Below are positions 8,624 through 18,060 of a stretch of DNA of 42,528 bases, in pieces. The notes beneath the pieces were generated by a model. The model ran no database searches, was not told the origin of the DNA, and saw only the letters and a list, made by a program, of their open reading frames with translations. The DNA is from Bacteroidales bacterium (GTDB lineage Bacteria; Bacteroidota; Bacteroidia; Bacteroidales; JAADJA01): the NCBI GenBank assembly GCA_016783885.1, contig JADHVR010000030.1:1-42528 (forward strand), in the 5' to 3' direction. Each line of letters starts with the position of its first letter. Within the stretch, counting starts at the first letter, position 1. The position numbers and the translations under genes were made by a program.

Positions 8624-8655
8624 GACCTTTCAGGTTTTTTTCAACCTGAAAGGTC
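8624..8655 (+). terminator. Hairpin after namZ (possible terminator / dispersed inverted repeat)
   Basis: GACCTTTCAGGTT (8624-8636) and AACCTGAAAGGTC (8643-8655) form a perfect 13-base stem with a T-rich six-base loop, 18 bases after the namZ stop. The lack of a T-tract after the stem weakens the terminator reading. Confidence 0.5.
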
Positions 8656-8688
8656 GAAAAGAGGTCGAACTACTTCCGGACACAAACA

Positions 8689-8738
8689 GCACCAAACAGT
8701 TTGTAACTGTTTGTAATATCCAACATTAAAGTTTATAA
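8689..8738 (+). repeat. Dispersed 50-bp intergenic repeat, copy 1
   Basis: It begins GCACCAAACAGTTTGTAACT and is repeated at 19710-19759 with two mismatches. It contains a 9-base stem CAAACAGTT/AACTGTTTG with a TGT loop (8693-8713). Confidence 0.75.
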
Positions 8739-8788
8739 ACTGACATTAAACGATAATGCAAAAAAGTAAGTAAATACCGAAAATTATT

Positions 8789-8796
8789 TAATTTTG
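8789..8796 (+). promoter_or_regulatory. -7 promoter element of the histidine kinase gene
   Basis: TAATTTTG matches TAnnTTTG and lies about 35 bases before the kinase start. A -33 TTG at the expected distance is not obvious. Confidence 0.4.
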
Positions 8797-8830
8797 CCTC
8801 ATATATTGTTAATCATCTGAATTCCTGTTT

Positions 8831-10903
8831 TTGAAAAAATTTACTAACATAATAACCAGTCCGTTCCTTATTTCCCTGCCAATAGCCGTAGTCCTGATTA
8901 TTTTTATTCCCATTGATTTTATAAAATACAAGTTTGATCTAATTGATCAATTGAATGTTAACTATGAAAAAGGTGGAGCAGACCTGTATTTTTATGATTT
9001 TGACCGGGACGGAACCAGCGAAAGATGCTATATTTATTCGAATTCCATAGGGAATGCTGCCATAAAGATCACCAGAAACGACCGTTCACTTATCGAACAA
9101 TGGAACTTTGATGGTAAGCTAATTAATGAATCTTCCAGGGTGTCTTTTGGCGATTATGACGATAATGGCAAGGATGAAGTGTATTTATTCTCACTCAAAG
9201 ACGACAGCCTTTTCCTTAATGCTATTGAACCGTTAGGGTGCGGGTTTTTATTAAAAAACAATCTTATTACCACGATTAATAAAGTTGGTGGAAAACTGGA
9301 TTTCAGTATCGGTAATGCCAAACTTATTGATTTAGATAATAATGTTTATAAAGAGGTTGTGTTTAATATAAATGCACACTTTTCATTACAACCCAGGGCA
9401 ATATATAAACTGGATATAATAACAAAGCGTGTTGAAAGGACACCCGATGCCGGAACAATGATAGGTATTTATCGTGCTGAAGATATTAATGATGATGGAT
9501 ATTATGAATTGTTTGGCAAAATACAAACAACCGGAAACCTACCGACAACTTATCCTTACCATGACAGCTCAGTTTGGATTATGGTTGTAGATCATAACCT
9601 CGATTTTTTCTTTGAACCGGTTGAATTACCGGGGTATGGCGCTAGCTTAACTTTAGAACCTGTAAAGTCAAACAAAGGAACCAGAATAATTGCTCTTTAT
9701 GACTATTATGGTAAAGAAAATATTAATCCTCAATTATTATTATGCAATGAAAAAGGTGAATTAATAAAAAAGAAACCTATTCTCAAACCTTACAAAAAAA
9801 GATATTTCAGTCTTAGAGCGATAACATGGGATAAAAATCCTTATGTGTATTTATTTACCAGGGATGGCACAATTTATAATGTTTCGTCCGAATTAGATTA
9901 TAAAATTGTTTACCAGGGAGAATATATTTCTGATTACATTTATCTGAAAGAAGATTTTGACAAAGATGGCGAAGATGAAGCACTTTTTATCTCAAGAAAA
10001 AACTCAAAAATTCAAATTGCAAGATTTAATTTCGAGCAAGTTAATTCATTTGATTTTAAATGGAAGTCAAACAGAAACCCGCTTATCAGTTTTAAACAAA
10101 ATGGCCCGGAGCCATCAAATATAGCTATTCAAACCGGAAACGAAATGGTTTTGTTTGAATACGGTTTCAATAAATGGTATTACTTAAAAATTCCTTATTT
10201 CCTTGGCATTTATATTTTAAGCTTCTTGCTTGTTTATGTTATACAATTGGCTCAAAGATACCGGCTAAGACAAATTCATAAAATGAAAGAATTACAGTTT
10301 CAGGTTACTATGAACCAACTGGAGCCACACTTTATATTAAACGCCCTAAATTCTATTGGAACAAGTATTCTTGAAGAAGATAAAAACCAAGCTTATACAG
10401 GTTTTTCGAAATTTACAAACCTGATCCGTTCTGTCCTTTCCGACCAGGATTCAATGGTTATTACTTTAAAAGAAGAACTTGAACTGACTGAAGATTATTT
10501 AAAAGTCAGGAAGATAAGGCATAAGGATAAATTTGATTATTCCATCAGTTATGACGAGGATATTGATTTGGAAACCTTGATCCCGAAAATGACCATCCGG
10601 AATTTTGTGGAAAATGCATTAAAGCATGGAATTTTGCCGGATACAAAAAAGGGTGAGCTAATGATAAAAGTGTTTAAGAATAACAAAGGTTTACAAATAA
10701 GCATTAAAGACAATGGTATTGGCAGGCAAAAGGCAAGGGAGTTAAAAACCTCCGGTACGGGTAAAGGATTGGAAATGATGGATGAATTGTTTAAATGGTT
10801 TGCAAAAAATTACAAAATAAAAATCAATTACCAAATTACAGATTTGAATGATATGAACGGAAATCCTGCCGGAACGGAAGTTATCATTGAAATCCCAAAT
10901 TAA
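8831..10903 (+). CDS. LytS/YehU-like sensor histidine kinase with FG-GAP-like extracytoplasmic domain
   Basis: The 690-residue protein begins at a TTG (8831); no nearby in-frame ATG precedes the first membrane segment (about residues 8-30). A large extracytoplasmic region follows, with loops DFDRDGTSE, DYDDNGKDE, DINDDGYYE and DFDKDGEDE. These are typical calcium-binding turns of FG-GAP/VCBS beta-propellers. A second membrane helix (about residues 452-475) leads to a His_kinase domain with LEPHFILNALNSIG (His500) and an HATPase with NFVENALKHG (N box), KDNGIGRQKA (G1) and GTGKGLEMM (G2). It would autophosphorylate His500 and pass phosphate to the LytTR regulator downstream. The ligand is unknown; a propeller sensor on a LytS-type kinase is uncommon. 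Confidence 0.85.
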   Translation: MKKFTNIITSPFLISLPIAVVLIIFIPIDFIKYKFDLIDQLNVNYEKGGADLYFYDFDRDGTSERCYIYSNSIGNAAIKITRNDRSLIEQWNFDGKLINESSRVSFGDYDDNGKDEVYLFSLKDDSLFLNAIEPLGCGFLLKNNLITTINKVGGKLDFSIGNAKLIDLDNNVYKEVVFNINAHFSLQPRAIYKLDIITKRVERTPDAGTMIGIYRAEDINDDGYYELFGKIQTTGNLPTTYPYHDSSVWIMVVDHNLDFFFEPVELPGYGASLTLEPVKSNKGTRIIALYDYYGKENINPQLLLCNEKGELIKKKPILKPYKKRYFSLRAITWDKNPYVYLFTRDGTIYNVSSELDYKIVYQGEYISDYIYLKEDFDKDGEDEALFISRKNSKIQIARFNFEQVNSFDFKWKSNRNPLISFKQNGPEPSNIAIQTGNEMVLFEYGFNKWYYLKIPYFLGIYILSFLLVYVIQLAQRYRLRQIHKMKELQFQVTMNQLEPHFILNALNSIGTSILEEDKNQAYTGFSKFTNLIRSVLSDQDSMVITLKEELELTEDYLKVRKIRHKDKFDYSISYDEDIDLETLIPKMTIRNFVENALKHGILPDTKKGELMIKVFKNNKGLQISIKDNGIGRQKARELKTSGTGKGLEMMDELFKWFAKNYKIKINYQITDLNDMNGNPAGTEVIIEIPN

Positions 10904-10958
10904 TATATTTGTTGGAGGCAAAGATATTTTTCTTTTCCGTTATTTTTTTGAGTCTAAA

Positions 10959-11041
10959 AAGACCTACGAGGTTTATTTTAGTAAATTTCTTAAAAAACAT
11001 CAAACTGACAATCTGTTGGTTAACAAAACCTCGTAGGTCTT
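10959..11041 (+). repeat. Inverted repeat between kinase and regulator genes
   Basis: AAGACCTACGAGGTTT (10959-10974) pairs perfectly with AAACCTCGTAGGTCTT (11026-11041) around a 51-base AT-rich loop. It occupies the gene-free gap 10904-11169 and resembles the stem at 8624-8655 (GACCT...AGGTT arms). It may be a dispersed Bacteroidota repeat, or it may reduce read-through to the regulator. Confidence 0.6.
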
Positions 11042-11169
11042 ACTTTTCAAATTTTTTAGTTTTTATACTGCACTCATAAATAATATAAATATATATTTGT
11101 ATTTTTGTAAAAGAAGAAACCATATATCAAAAAAAAAAATTGTTAAAACAAATTTTCGAATAACCTCCC

Positions 11170-11919
11170 ATGGAAAAAACCACTGCAATAATAGTTGATG
11201 ATGAACAGGATGCCATCAATTCCTTAAAAACCTTGCTAAAGGAGTTTGAGGATATAAAAATTGTTGGTGAAGCCACGAATATTAAAGATTCGATTGAAAT
11301 ATCCGATTCATTAAGTCCTGATTTGATTTTTCTTGACATTGAACTGGGCAACAACACTACCGGTTTTGACCTGCTGGATAAGATCACTTTTACCAATAAC
11401 CTTTATATCATTTTTGTAACTGCCTTCGACCAATATGCCATTAAAGCATTCAATTACTCGGCACTGGATTACCTGTTAAAACCTGTTGATCCTGATAGAC
11501 TGGTGAAAGCACTTGATAGATACCGGCAACGTAAACATGATACCAATATTGAAGGTAAAGTAAATCAATTGCTGGATTTTGTTAAGTGTGAAAAGATAAA
11601 ATTCAACACCCGTACCGGCTTCATCTACCTCTGTCTTGACGAAATCCTTTACTGCAAAGCCGACCGCGACTACACAGAAATCCATCTTATTGACAAACAC
11701 AAAGAACTGGTTACAGTAAATTTAAGCAATGTCCTTTACAAAATAAACAACCCCTCCTTCATTAAAATAGGCCGGTCCCACATCCTCAATAAAAAATACA
11801 TCGCTAAAGCCAACCGGGCAAAAGAAGTTTGTGTATTGAAGTTTAATGATTATGTGGTTAAGCTCCCGCTTTCCAGGAAGTTGATCCGGGAGGTGGAGAG
11901 GTGGGTTTCGAATTCCTGA
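11170..11919 (+). CDS. LytTR-family response regulator
   Basis: The 249-residue protein has an N-terminal receiver domain: acidic pair DDE at 10-12, phospho-acceptor Asp56 in LIFLDIELG, Thr in FVTAF about residue 84, and Lys104 in YLLKPVD. A LytTR DNA-binding domain follows (about 148-249, with IKFNTRTGFIYLCLDEILYC, YTEIHL, FIKIGRSHILNKKYI and VVKLPLSRKL). It follows the LytS-like kinase in the same direction, so the two form a pair. LytTR regulators typically control surface or exported proteins; the large exported-protein block just downstream is a plausible but unproven target. Confidence 0.9.
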   Translation: MEKTTAIIVDDEQDAINSLKTLLKEFEDIKIVGEATNIKDSIEISDSLSPDLIFLDIELGNNTTGFDLLDKITFTNNLYIIFVTAFDQYAIKAFNYSALDYLLKPVDPDRLVKALDRYRQRKHDTNIEGKVNQLLDFVKCEKIKFNTRTGFIYLCLDEILYCKADRDYTEIHLIDKHKELVTVNLSNVLYKINNPSFIKIGRSHILNKKYIAKANRAKEVCVLKFNDYVVKLPLSRKLIREVERWVSNS

Positions 11920-11935
11920 GATTCACCTGCTTAAT

Positions 11936-11986
11936 ATTCGTCTGACCACTGCTTGCAGCAGGCTTACGCGCAGTGGTCTGACGAAT
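11936..11986 (+). repeat. Inverted repeat after the response regulator
   Basis: ATTCGTCTGACCACTGC (11936-11952) pairs with GCAGTGGTCTGACGAAT (11970-11986) with one mismatch and a 17-base loop. It lies 16 bases after the stop and may act as a terminator-like or dispersed element. The rest of the gap to 12189 holds a promoter but no gene. Confidence 0.55.
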
Positions 11987-12117
11987 GGCCCCGGCCTTAT
12001 ATGCACTGTAGTTTTACGAATGCCCCCCTGGAATGTTTTCGAAATATGTATTCATCCTGAATATTTTGCTTTTGGGCGGGGAATATATTCCGTTTGAAGA
12101 ATAGGTATCAAAATGCT

Positions 12118-12147
12118 TGCGAAGAACATTGTTGAGATATATTTTTG
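12118..12147 (+). promoter_or_regulatory. Promoter of the lipase/FISUMP giant protein
   Basis: TTG (12118-12120), a 19-base spacer and TATTTTTG (12140-12147) match the Bacteroidota -33/-7 layout. The -7 box overlaps the first possible in-frame start (12145), so translation must begin downstream at 12187 or 12190, where GGAGG (12180-12184) precedes ATG. Confidence 0.55.
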
Positions 12148-12189
12148 GCTGAATCAATTATTGTAATAATAAAAAAATTGGAGGTTATG

Positions 12190-15100
12190 ATGAAAAAAAT
12201 ATTCTTATGCACACTATCAATTATTCTATTATCCAATTTGTTATTCGCTCAAAAACCACCCTATCCTATCATTTTTGTGCATGGGTGGGCGGGAAATGAT
12301 TCAACTTGGGTTAATGATGAAAATGGTAATTGGGAAGAGTTTTTATCAGGAATAAACAGTAACATTAACTGGGTGAAAGGAGGTACTATAAACATTTGTT
12401 TAAATATGACATTTGATACTATTCCGGATAATGCCTTAGACGACATTGAATTTATTCCAGATAATGAGCATCCACTTCAAGCAGGTAATTTTTACTTTGT
12501 AAATTTTCAGGTCAATAAACATCATAAATTCCACCCTAAAAATGTTTTTGGAGTTGAAGGAACAGGTCCATTGCAACAAATAACTGCCACTCAAACAACT
12601 CTGGAAATTGATCCCAGTAAACCATGTGAAAATATCCAAATCAATGATATGATATCAATTGATAATGAGATCATGGAGGTAACAGGAATAAATTACAATG
12701 GTGTTATTGTGGAATCGATAACAGTTAGAAGAAATAATGCATTTAATACTCAATCAGTAGCTCATTACGAAATTCCAACTTTTGGAGATTTCATAACCAC
12801 TTTTAATCTGTCAAATGAAAGCAATCAATCGAGTATTATCAGAGGAGGATTTGGAATTAAAACGGCTATTAATAAGGTTAAAATTTTGACCGGAGCTGAA
12901 AAAGTAATTTTAGTAGCACATAGTATGGGAGGATTAAACTCCAGACAATATATTCAAAATACAGATCTATATGAGGATGATGTGGCCAAACTTGTGACAA
13001 TCTGTACTCCTCATCAGGGTAGTAATAAAAGTAACATTCCAACAATCATAGCCGAAATTCTTGGCCTGAAGTATAATATAAGATCAAGCGCTGTTAGAGA
13101 TATGCGCTACAGAATACTTGCTGAGAGTGGGCCACCATCAAATGATGATGATGCCCCATTTTTATATGGTGGAAATGAGAATATCATATGGGCCAACATT
13201 TTGAATTTTTATAATAATGATTTTAACGGTGATGGTGATGATGAAGAATCTGATCTTATAACAGGCTTAAATGAAAAAGTCTGGCCTGCCTCCGGAGAGA
13301 TTTTAATCCACTTTATAGTTGGCCAAAGAAGTGGGGCTGATGATGATGACATTGTAAGGTGGGATAGACAAATCCTACCTATGGACATGTTAGTGAATGT
13401 AGCTGAAAGTAACATTGAGGCGTCTTTTATTGAAATGCCTGAATACTATTTTGGAGTAGTGCATACAGAGGTACATAAACAAATTGAAAAGTGTTTAATT
13501 GGTTTAGACGAACCTGATACTTATGAATATGCTTATACTGTTTTAGCAAATAATGGTCTTTATAATGGTTTTGTAACAAATCAAATTTCGGATGACCCGA
13601 TCGATGAGGATTGGTTTAAGTTTGAAGCTGACATTACCGGCACGGCCACTGTGAATTTCGATCCGGGAATCCAGTACCAGTGGTACGTGGAGGCTTACAA
13701 ATACGATAATAACAGCTTGGTATACCAAGAATCCATAAATCATCAAAGTGGTACTACAAATTTTGATTTTGATGTTGTTCAGGGATTTGAATACTATTTA
13801 TATATTCTTTCGTCAGTAGAATCCGAAAGCTGGAAAAATCCTTATTCCTTTGAAATAAATACAGCTGCCAACCCGGTATTAACCACAATTGAATTAAGCG
13901 CCGGAAGTTACACGACCAACATTAATGAACCGGTAAATATCTTGGCAGTAGCCCTCGATGACCAGAATAATCCTATGCCTAATATAAGCCTAACTTTTAG
14001 CTCCAATAATACTGGATATTTTCAGGGTTCAAATCCTACTACAACAAACCAATATGGTGAAGCGACTATAACTTATATCCCGACCGCAACAGGGAATCAC
14101 ATGATAACGGCTACCGCTGAAAACAACGTTTCAGGGCAATTGCCTGATCCTATTTCTGTTTCAGATCCTGATTCCGGGCATGACATTGCAGTACAGTATC
14201 TCCAAATATCACCTACACAAGTTGACCCCGGAGATAATGTTCATGTAACTGTTCAGGTTAATAATTATGGCATTTATACGGAATATAATATTCCGGTAGT
14301 ATTCACTCTTTATAAACCAAATGGACAGCAATGCGATCAGGAAACTGCAATAATACCTTCACTAAATCCCAGTGGAGTAACATCTGTAGATAAATACTTA
14401 ACAACCACTTCAACAGAAGGATTTTACAATATTCATGTTGAGGCGACAAATAGTTCCGATGAGGATTACAGCAATAATTTTGTTTCTGGAAATGTATATG
14501 TTGGCGATCCGCAGGACAGTGAAGAATATGAGACACAAGCAGATTTTCTTGAAGGTGGAGGAGATTGCCATGAATTATATGGAGTTAATATATGTTTACA
14601 GGGTGCAAACCCTAGTGAAGCATATTTTATCATTAATGGCCAAAATATTAATGTAGATATTGATCATATAAAATTATTATGGGGTGGTACACATATAATC
14701 GCTTATGATACTTACTATAACTCTTCATTTGGTAGTGTGTATTATTATTTCGGACCGGCAAGTATTGAATTAACAATTACTCCTGGAACAGGAGTCTGTT
14801 TGCAAGGTCAAACAATACAATATGATGTAACTGCACCTAATGGATGGGATTTTATTAATAATAATTATCAGGAATTTAGCTTTATAGGTCCTGGTGGTAA
14901 TGATAATACATATTTTGAACAATGGTTGGAATTTGAAGAAAGCATTTCAGATAATCATATTGTATATAACTGCAATATTCCAAATGATGCTACTCCAAGA
15001 ACTTATGCCGCTTGGATAGGAAATGATATTAGAAAGCCAAATAATTCTCCTCCTCCAAATTTTATTGATGTCACATTATTTAAATTATGGAGATTACAGG

Positions 15101-17949
15101 TTGTGGAAGATTTTCATGATTTAGCATCAAACATCACTCAACCAACGAATAATGAGATGTTTACTGTGGGTGATCAAGTTCAAATTAATTACGAAGTAAT
15201 CAATAATGGTCAATCTAATGAAACAGGCTACGTTGAATTAAGAATTAATGGTCCTGGAGGATATGAATTAATTGAAACCAATAATATTTATGTAAACGGG
15301 GGTCAAATATATCCATTACAATTTCTGTGGGACACACAGGGATTGCCTACAGGACAATATACTATCGAATCAGAGGTTACTATTCCTGATGATGATAATC
15401 CGGGAAACAATTCACACTTAATTAATATTGATCTACAAACAGATCATATTCTGGATGCTGATTTTTCAGGTAATCCGACCACTGGGGAAGCACCTTTACT
15501 TGTTTGTTTTATAGATCTTTCAGAAGCAACCAATACTACCATTACTTCCTGGTTATGGGATTTTGGTGATGGAGGTACAAGCACTTCACAAAATCCCTGT
15601 AATATTTATCAAAATGCAGGGAATTATACGGTTACATTAACTGTAAGTGACGGTTTGATTAATGATTCTGAAACCAAAACAGATTATATAATTGTTACTG
15701 AACCAAGCATTCTTGATTTAGAGGTTTATCTCGAAGGCCCCTTCAACGGTTCAAACATGACACCTTTCCCTGATTATACAGACTTCCCAATGGTTCAACC
15801 ATATACCGCAGCTCCATGGAATTATTCAGGTACAGAGAGTTTAGTAACCATACCTAACTATAATATTGTTGATTGGGTATTGTTAGAGTTCCGAGATGCA
15901 GCAGATGTATTATCTGCCACATCTTCTACAACAATCCATCGTCAGGCTGCCTTATTATTGGATAATGGAAGGATTGTTGGCATGGATGGACAGTCAGATT
16001 TAGAATTTGATCAGACATACACTCAAAACCTTTATTTAGTGGTCTTTCACCGTAACCACCTCGGAATTATCTCCTCACAACCATTAACAGAAACCTATGG
16101 TGTTTACTCATATGACTTCACAACAGGCTCTGACAAAGCATATGGTGGAATTCTGGCACAAAAAGAACTTTCTGCTAATATTTGGGGAATGATCGGTGCT
16201 GATGGAGATGCAAGTGGAACCGTTGATTTATTAGATAAAGATGTTTGGTCTTTGATAGTTGGGGAGTCAGGCTATTTAAGCGGCGATTTCAACTTGAACG
16301 GCGAAGTAGAAAATGCTGATAAAAATGATGTTTGGTTACCAAGTTTGGGGTCTTCAACCCAAATACCTGATACAAATACCTTTACTTGCGGGGATCAATT
16401 AATTGATACAAGGGATGATCAAAGTTATAACACTATTCAAATTGGCACACAATGCTGGATGGCTGAAAATTTAACTATTGGAATCATGATAGATGGAACT
16501 GAAGACCAAACACAAAATACCCCCACGGAGATTATTGAAAAATATTGTTATGGAAATAATACTAGCAATTGTGACACTTACGGCGGACTTTATCAGTGGA
16601 ATGAAATGATGCAGTACACAACAACGCAGGGTGCTCAAGGCATTTGCCCACCCAACTGGCATTTACCCACTGACGAAGAATGGAAACAATTAGAAGGGGA
16701 AGTTGACAGTCTTTATGGTTACCCTGACACTGAATGGGATGGTGAAGGTTACCGTGGCTATGATGCAGGCTTAAACCTTAAATCCGAAAGTGGTTGGAAC
16801 CCCGGTGGTAACGGAAATGATTCATTTGGTTTTACAGGTCTGCCAGGGGGTTTCCGCCAATACAGCAATGGGTCGTTTTCCTCCCTCGGCTACGGCGGAT
16901 ACTGGTGGTTGATGAGTGAGACCTCGGGTTCGACCGCGTGGACCCGGAACCTGAACTGGGATACCGATGAGGTCTTTCGTCAAGATTTCGATAAGGACTA
17001 CGGGTTTTCTGTTCGTTGCCTGAAGGATGAAACAACAAACCAACCACCTACCCAACCATCAAATCCTTCACCGGATAATGGAGCAACAGAGCAACCTGTT
17101 AACACAACACTATCCTGGACATGTACTGATCCTGAAAATGATCCGTTAACCTATGATGTCTATTTCAGTGAAACCAATCCTCCGGTTTTAGTTTCTTCGG
17201 GACAAACAGCAAATATACACGATCCCGGAACATTAAACTACAATTTAACCTACTACTGGAAAATCTTAGCCCATGATGACAATACCAACAGCACGAATGG
17301 TCCGGTTTGGAACTTTACAACAGTAACTCAAACCTGGTCATGCGGAGATGATTTATTGGATACCCGTGACGGACAGATATATAACACTATTCTAATTGGC
17401 ACACAATGCTGGATGGTTGAAAACCTAAATATTGGAGATATGATTAGTGGTAATCAGGATATGAGTGATGATGGAGATTTTGAAAAGTATTGCTTTAACA
17501 ATAATGTTTCAAGTTGTAATACATATGGTGGACTTTATCAATGGAATGAATTAATGCAATATTCTACTACGCCAGGCATACAAGGAATTTGTCCTGAAGG
17601 TTGGCATGTTCCAACTGATAGTGAATGGTGTACATTGGAAAATTATGTTGATGCTGGTAGTGTTTCTTGTTCCGCAACTGGATACCGAGGAATTGATTGC
17701 GGTTTAAACTTAAAATCCATTACTATGTGGAATGGTACTGATTTGTATGGATTTACTGCACTACCTGGTGGATTCAGAGGGATTGATGCACAATTTTATT
17801 ATCAAGGAATTAGTGCAATGTTTTGGTCATCAAATTCCAGTGGAAATAGTGCTTGGCTTCGTGATTTATATTCAGGTCAAGATAATATTAATCGAACTGA
17901 TTATCATTCAAAACCAAATGGAATGGCTGTTAGATGTGTCAAAAACTAA
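12190..17949 (+). CDS. Giant exported lipase-like protein with Ig/PKD domains, shared surface module and two FISUMP domains
   Basis: The 1919-residue protein has a signal peptide (MKKIFLCTLSIILLSNLLFA). Domains in order: alpha/beta-hydrolase with oxyanion-type IIFVHGWAGND (about 26-36) and nucleophile elbow AHSMGG (Ser245), a PGAP1/lipase-like arrangement; a Big-1-like Ig domain (about 563-655); CARDB-like domains (664-770, 974-1084); a PKD domain (1087-1167, WLWDFGDGGTS); the ~220-residue module shared with the two genes downstream (1175-1395); FISUMP domain 1 (1397-1615); an Fn3-like spacer (1618-1714); FISUMP domain 2 (1716-1919, GTQCWMVENL, CPEGWHVPTDSEW, LPGGFRG, VRCVKN). An extracellular esterase/lipase attached to binding modules is inferred. 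The upstream in-frame ATG at 12145 lies in the promoter and is rejected; 12187 is an alternative. The second half of FISUMP 1 has unusual base composition. Confidence 0.8.
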   Translation: MKKIFLCTLSIILLSNLLFAQKPPYPIIFVHGWAGNDSTWVNDENGNWEEFLSGINSNINWVKGGTINICLNMTFDTIPDNALDDIEFIPDNEHPLQAGNFYFVNFQVNKHHKFHPKNVFGVEGTGPLQQITATQTTLEIDPSKPCENIQINDMISIDNEIMEVTGINYNGVIVESITVRRNNAFNTQSVAHYEIPTFGDFITTFNLSNESNQSSIIRGGFGIKTAINKVKILTGAEKVILVAHSMGGLNSRQYIQNTDLYEDDVAKLVTICTPHQGSNKSNIPTIIAEILGLKYNIRSSAVRDMRYRILAESGPPSNDDDAPFLYGGNENIIWANILNFYNNDFNGDGDDEESDLITGLNEKVWPASGEILIHFIVGQRSGADDDDIVRWDRQILPMDMLVNVAESNIEASFIEMPEYYFGVVHTEVHKQIEKCLIGLDEPDTYEYAYTVLANNGLYNGFVTNQISDDPIDEDWFKFEADITGTATVNFDPGIQYQWYVEAYKYDNNSLVYQESINHQSGTTNFDFDVVQGFEYYLYILSSVESESWKNPYSFEINTAANPVLTTIELSAGSYTTNINEPVNILAVALDDQNNPMPNISLTFSSNNTGYFQGSNPTTTNQYGEATITYIPTATGNHMITATAENNVSGQLPDPISVSDPDSGHDIAVQYLQISPTQVDPGDNVHVTVQVNNYGIYTEYNIPVVFTLYKPNGQQCDQETAIIPSLNPSGVTSVDKYLTTTSTEGFYNIHVEATNSSDEDYSNNFVSGNVYVGDPQDSEEYETQADFLEGGGDCHELYGVNICLQGANPSEAYFIINGQNINVDIDHIKLLWGGTHIIAYDTYYNSSFGSVYYYFGPASIELTITPGTGVCLQGQTIQYDVTAPNGWDFINNNYQEFSFIGPGGNDNTYFEQWLEFEESISDNHIVYNCNIPNDATPRTYAAWIGNDIRKPNNSPPPNFIDVTLFKLWRLQVVEDFHDLASNITQPTNNEMFTVGDQVQINYEVINNGQSNETGYVELRINGPGGYELIETNNIYVNGGQIYPLQFLWDTQGLPTGQYTIESEVTIPDDDNPGNNSHLINIDLQTDHILDADFSGNPTTGEAPLLVCFIDLSEATNTTITSWLWDFGDGGTSTSQNPCNIYQNAGNYTVTLTVSDGLINDSETKTDYIIVTEPSILDLEVYLEGPFNGSNMTPFPDYTDFPMVQPYTAAPWNYSGTESLVTIPNYNIVDWVLLEFRDAADVLSATSSTTIHRQAALLLDNGRIVGMDGQSDLEFDQTYTQNLYLVVFHRNHLGIISSQPLTETYGVYSYDFTTGSDKAYGGILAQKELSANIWGMIGADGDASGTVDLLDKDVWSLIVGESGYLSGDFNLNGEVENADKNDVWLPSLGSSTQIPDTNTFTCGDQLIDTRDDQSYNTIQIGTQCWMAENLTIGIMIDGTEDQTQNTPTEIIEKYCYGNNTSNCDTYGGLYQWNEMMQYTTTQGAQGICPPNWHLPTDEEWKQLEGEVDSLYGYPDTEWDGEGYRGYDAGLNLKSESGWNPGGNGNDSFGFTGLPGGFRQYSNGSFSSLGYGGYWWLMSETSGSTAWTRNLNWDTDEVFRQDFDKDYGFSVRCLKDETTNQPPTQPSNPSPDNGATEQPVNTTLSWTCTDPENDPLTYDVYFSETNPPVLVSSGQTANIHDPGTLNYNLTYYWKILAHDDNTNSTNGPVWNFTTVTQTWSCGDDLLDTRDGQIYNTILIGTQCWMVENLNIGDMISGNQDMSDDGDFEKYCFNNNVSSCNTYGGLYQWNELMQYSTTPGIQGICPEGWHVPTDSEWCTLENYVDAGSVSCSATGYRGIDCGLNLKSITMWNGTDLYGFTALPGGFRGIDAQFYYQGISAMFWSSNSSGNSAWLRDLYSGQDNINRTDYHSKPNGMAVRCVKN
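16846..17035 (+). other. GC-rich, possible DGR variable region in FISUMP domain 1
   Basis: Within an AT-rich gene this ~190-base segment is strikingly rich in G and C (for example GGCTACGGCGGATACTGGTG and GACCCGGAACCTGAACTGGG). It encodes the C-terminal lectin-like half of FISUMP 1 and ends GFSVRCLKD. The equivalent part of FISUMP 2 (17765-17940) is AT-rich. Composition, position and the NNC/NNT-rich codons resemble variable regions of diversity-generating retroelements. No reverse transcriptase or template repeat was seen in this window. Confidence 0.4.
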
Positions 17950-17969
17950 ATCGCAAATAATTTCCAAAA

Positions 17970-18002
17970 CTAAAATACCGGATAACTTTTCCGGTGTTTT
18001 AG
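17970..18002 (+). terminator. Rho-independent terminator after the giant gene
   Basis: CTAAAATACCGG (17970-17981) and CCGGTGTTTTAG (17991-18002) form a 12-base stem with one G-T pair, 21 bases after the stop. The descending arm contains the T-run. Confidence 0.65.
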
Positions 18003-18060
18003 TTTATATGTATGAAAGAATACAATTTGATTTCAAAATTATTCCTTCGGCATCTTTACC

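Noticed and set aside
12145..12189. Longer N-terminus for the giant lipase-like protein
   Set aside because: The first in-frame ATG overlaps a TATTTTTG promoter box, and the signal peptide with GGAGG in front starts at 12187/12190.
16822..17055. Two overlapping minus-strand frames opposite the GC-rich FISUMP 1 segment
   Set aside because: They are open only because GC-rich antisense sequence lacks stops; low-complexity content and no start signals.
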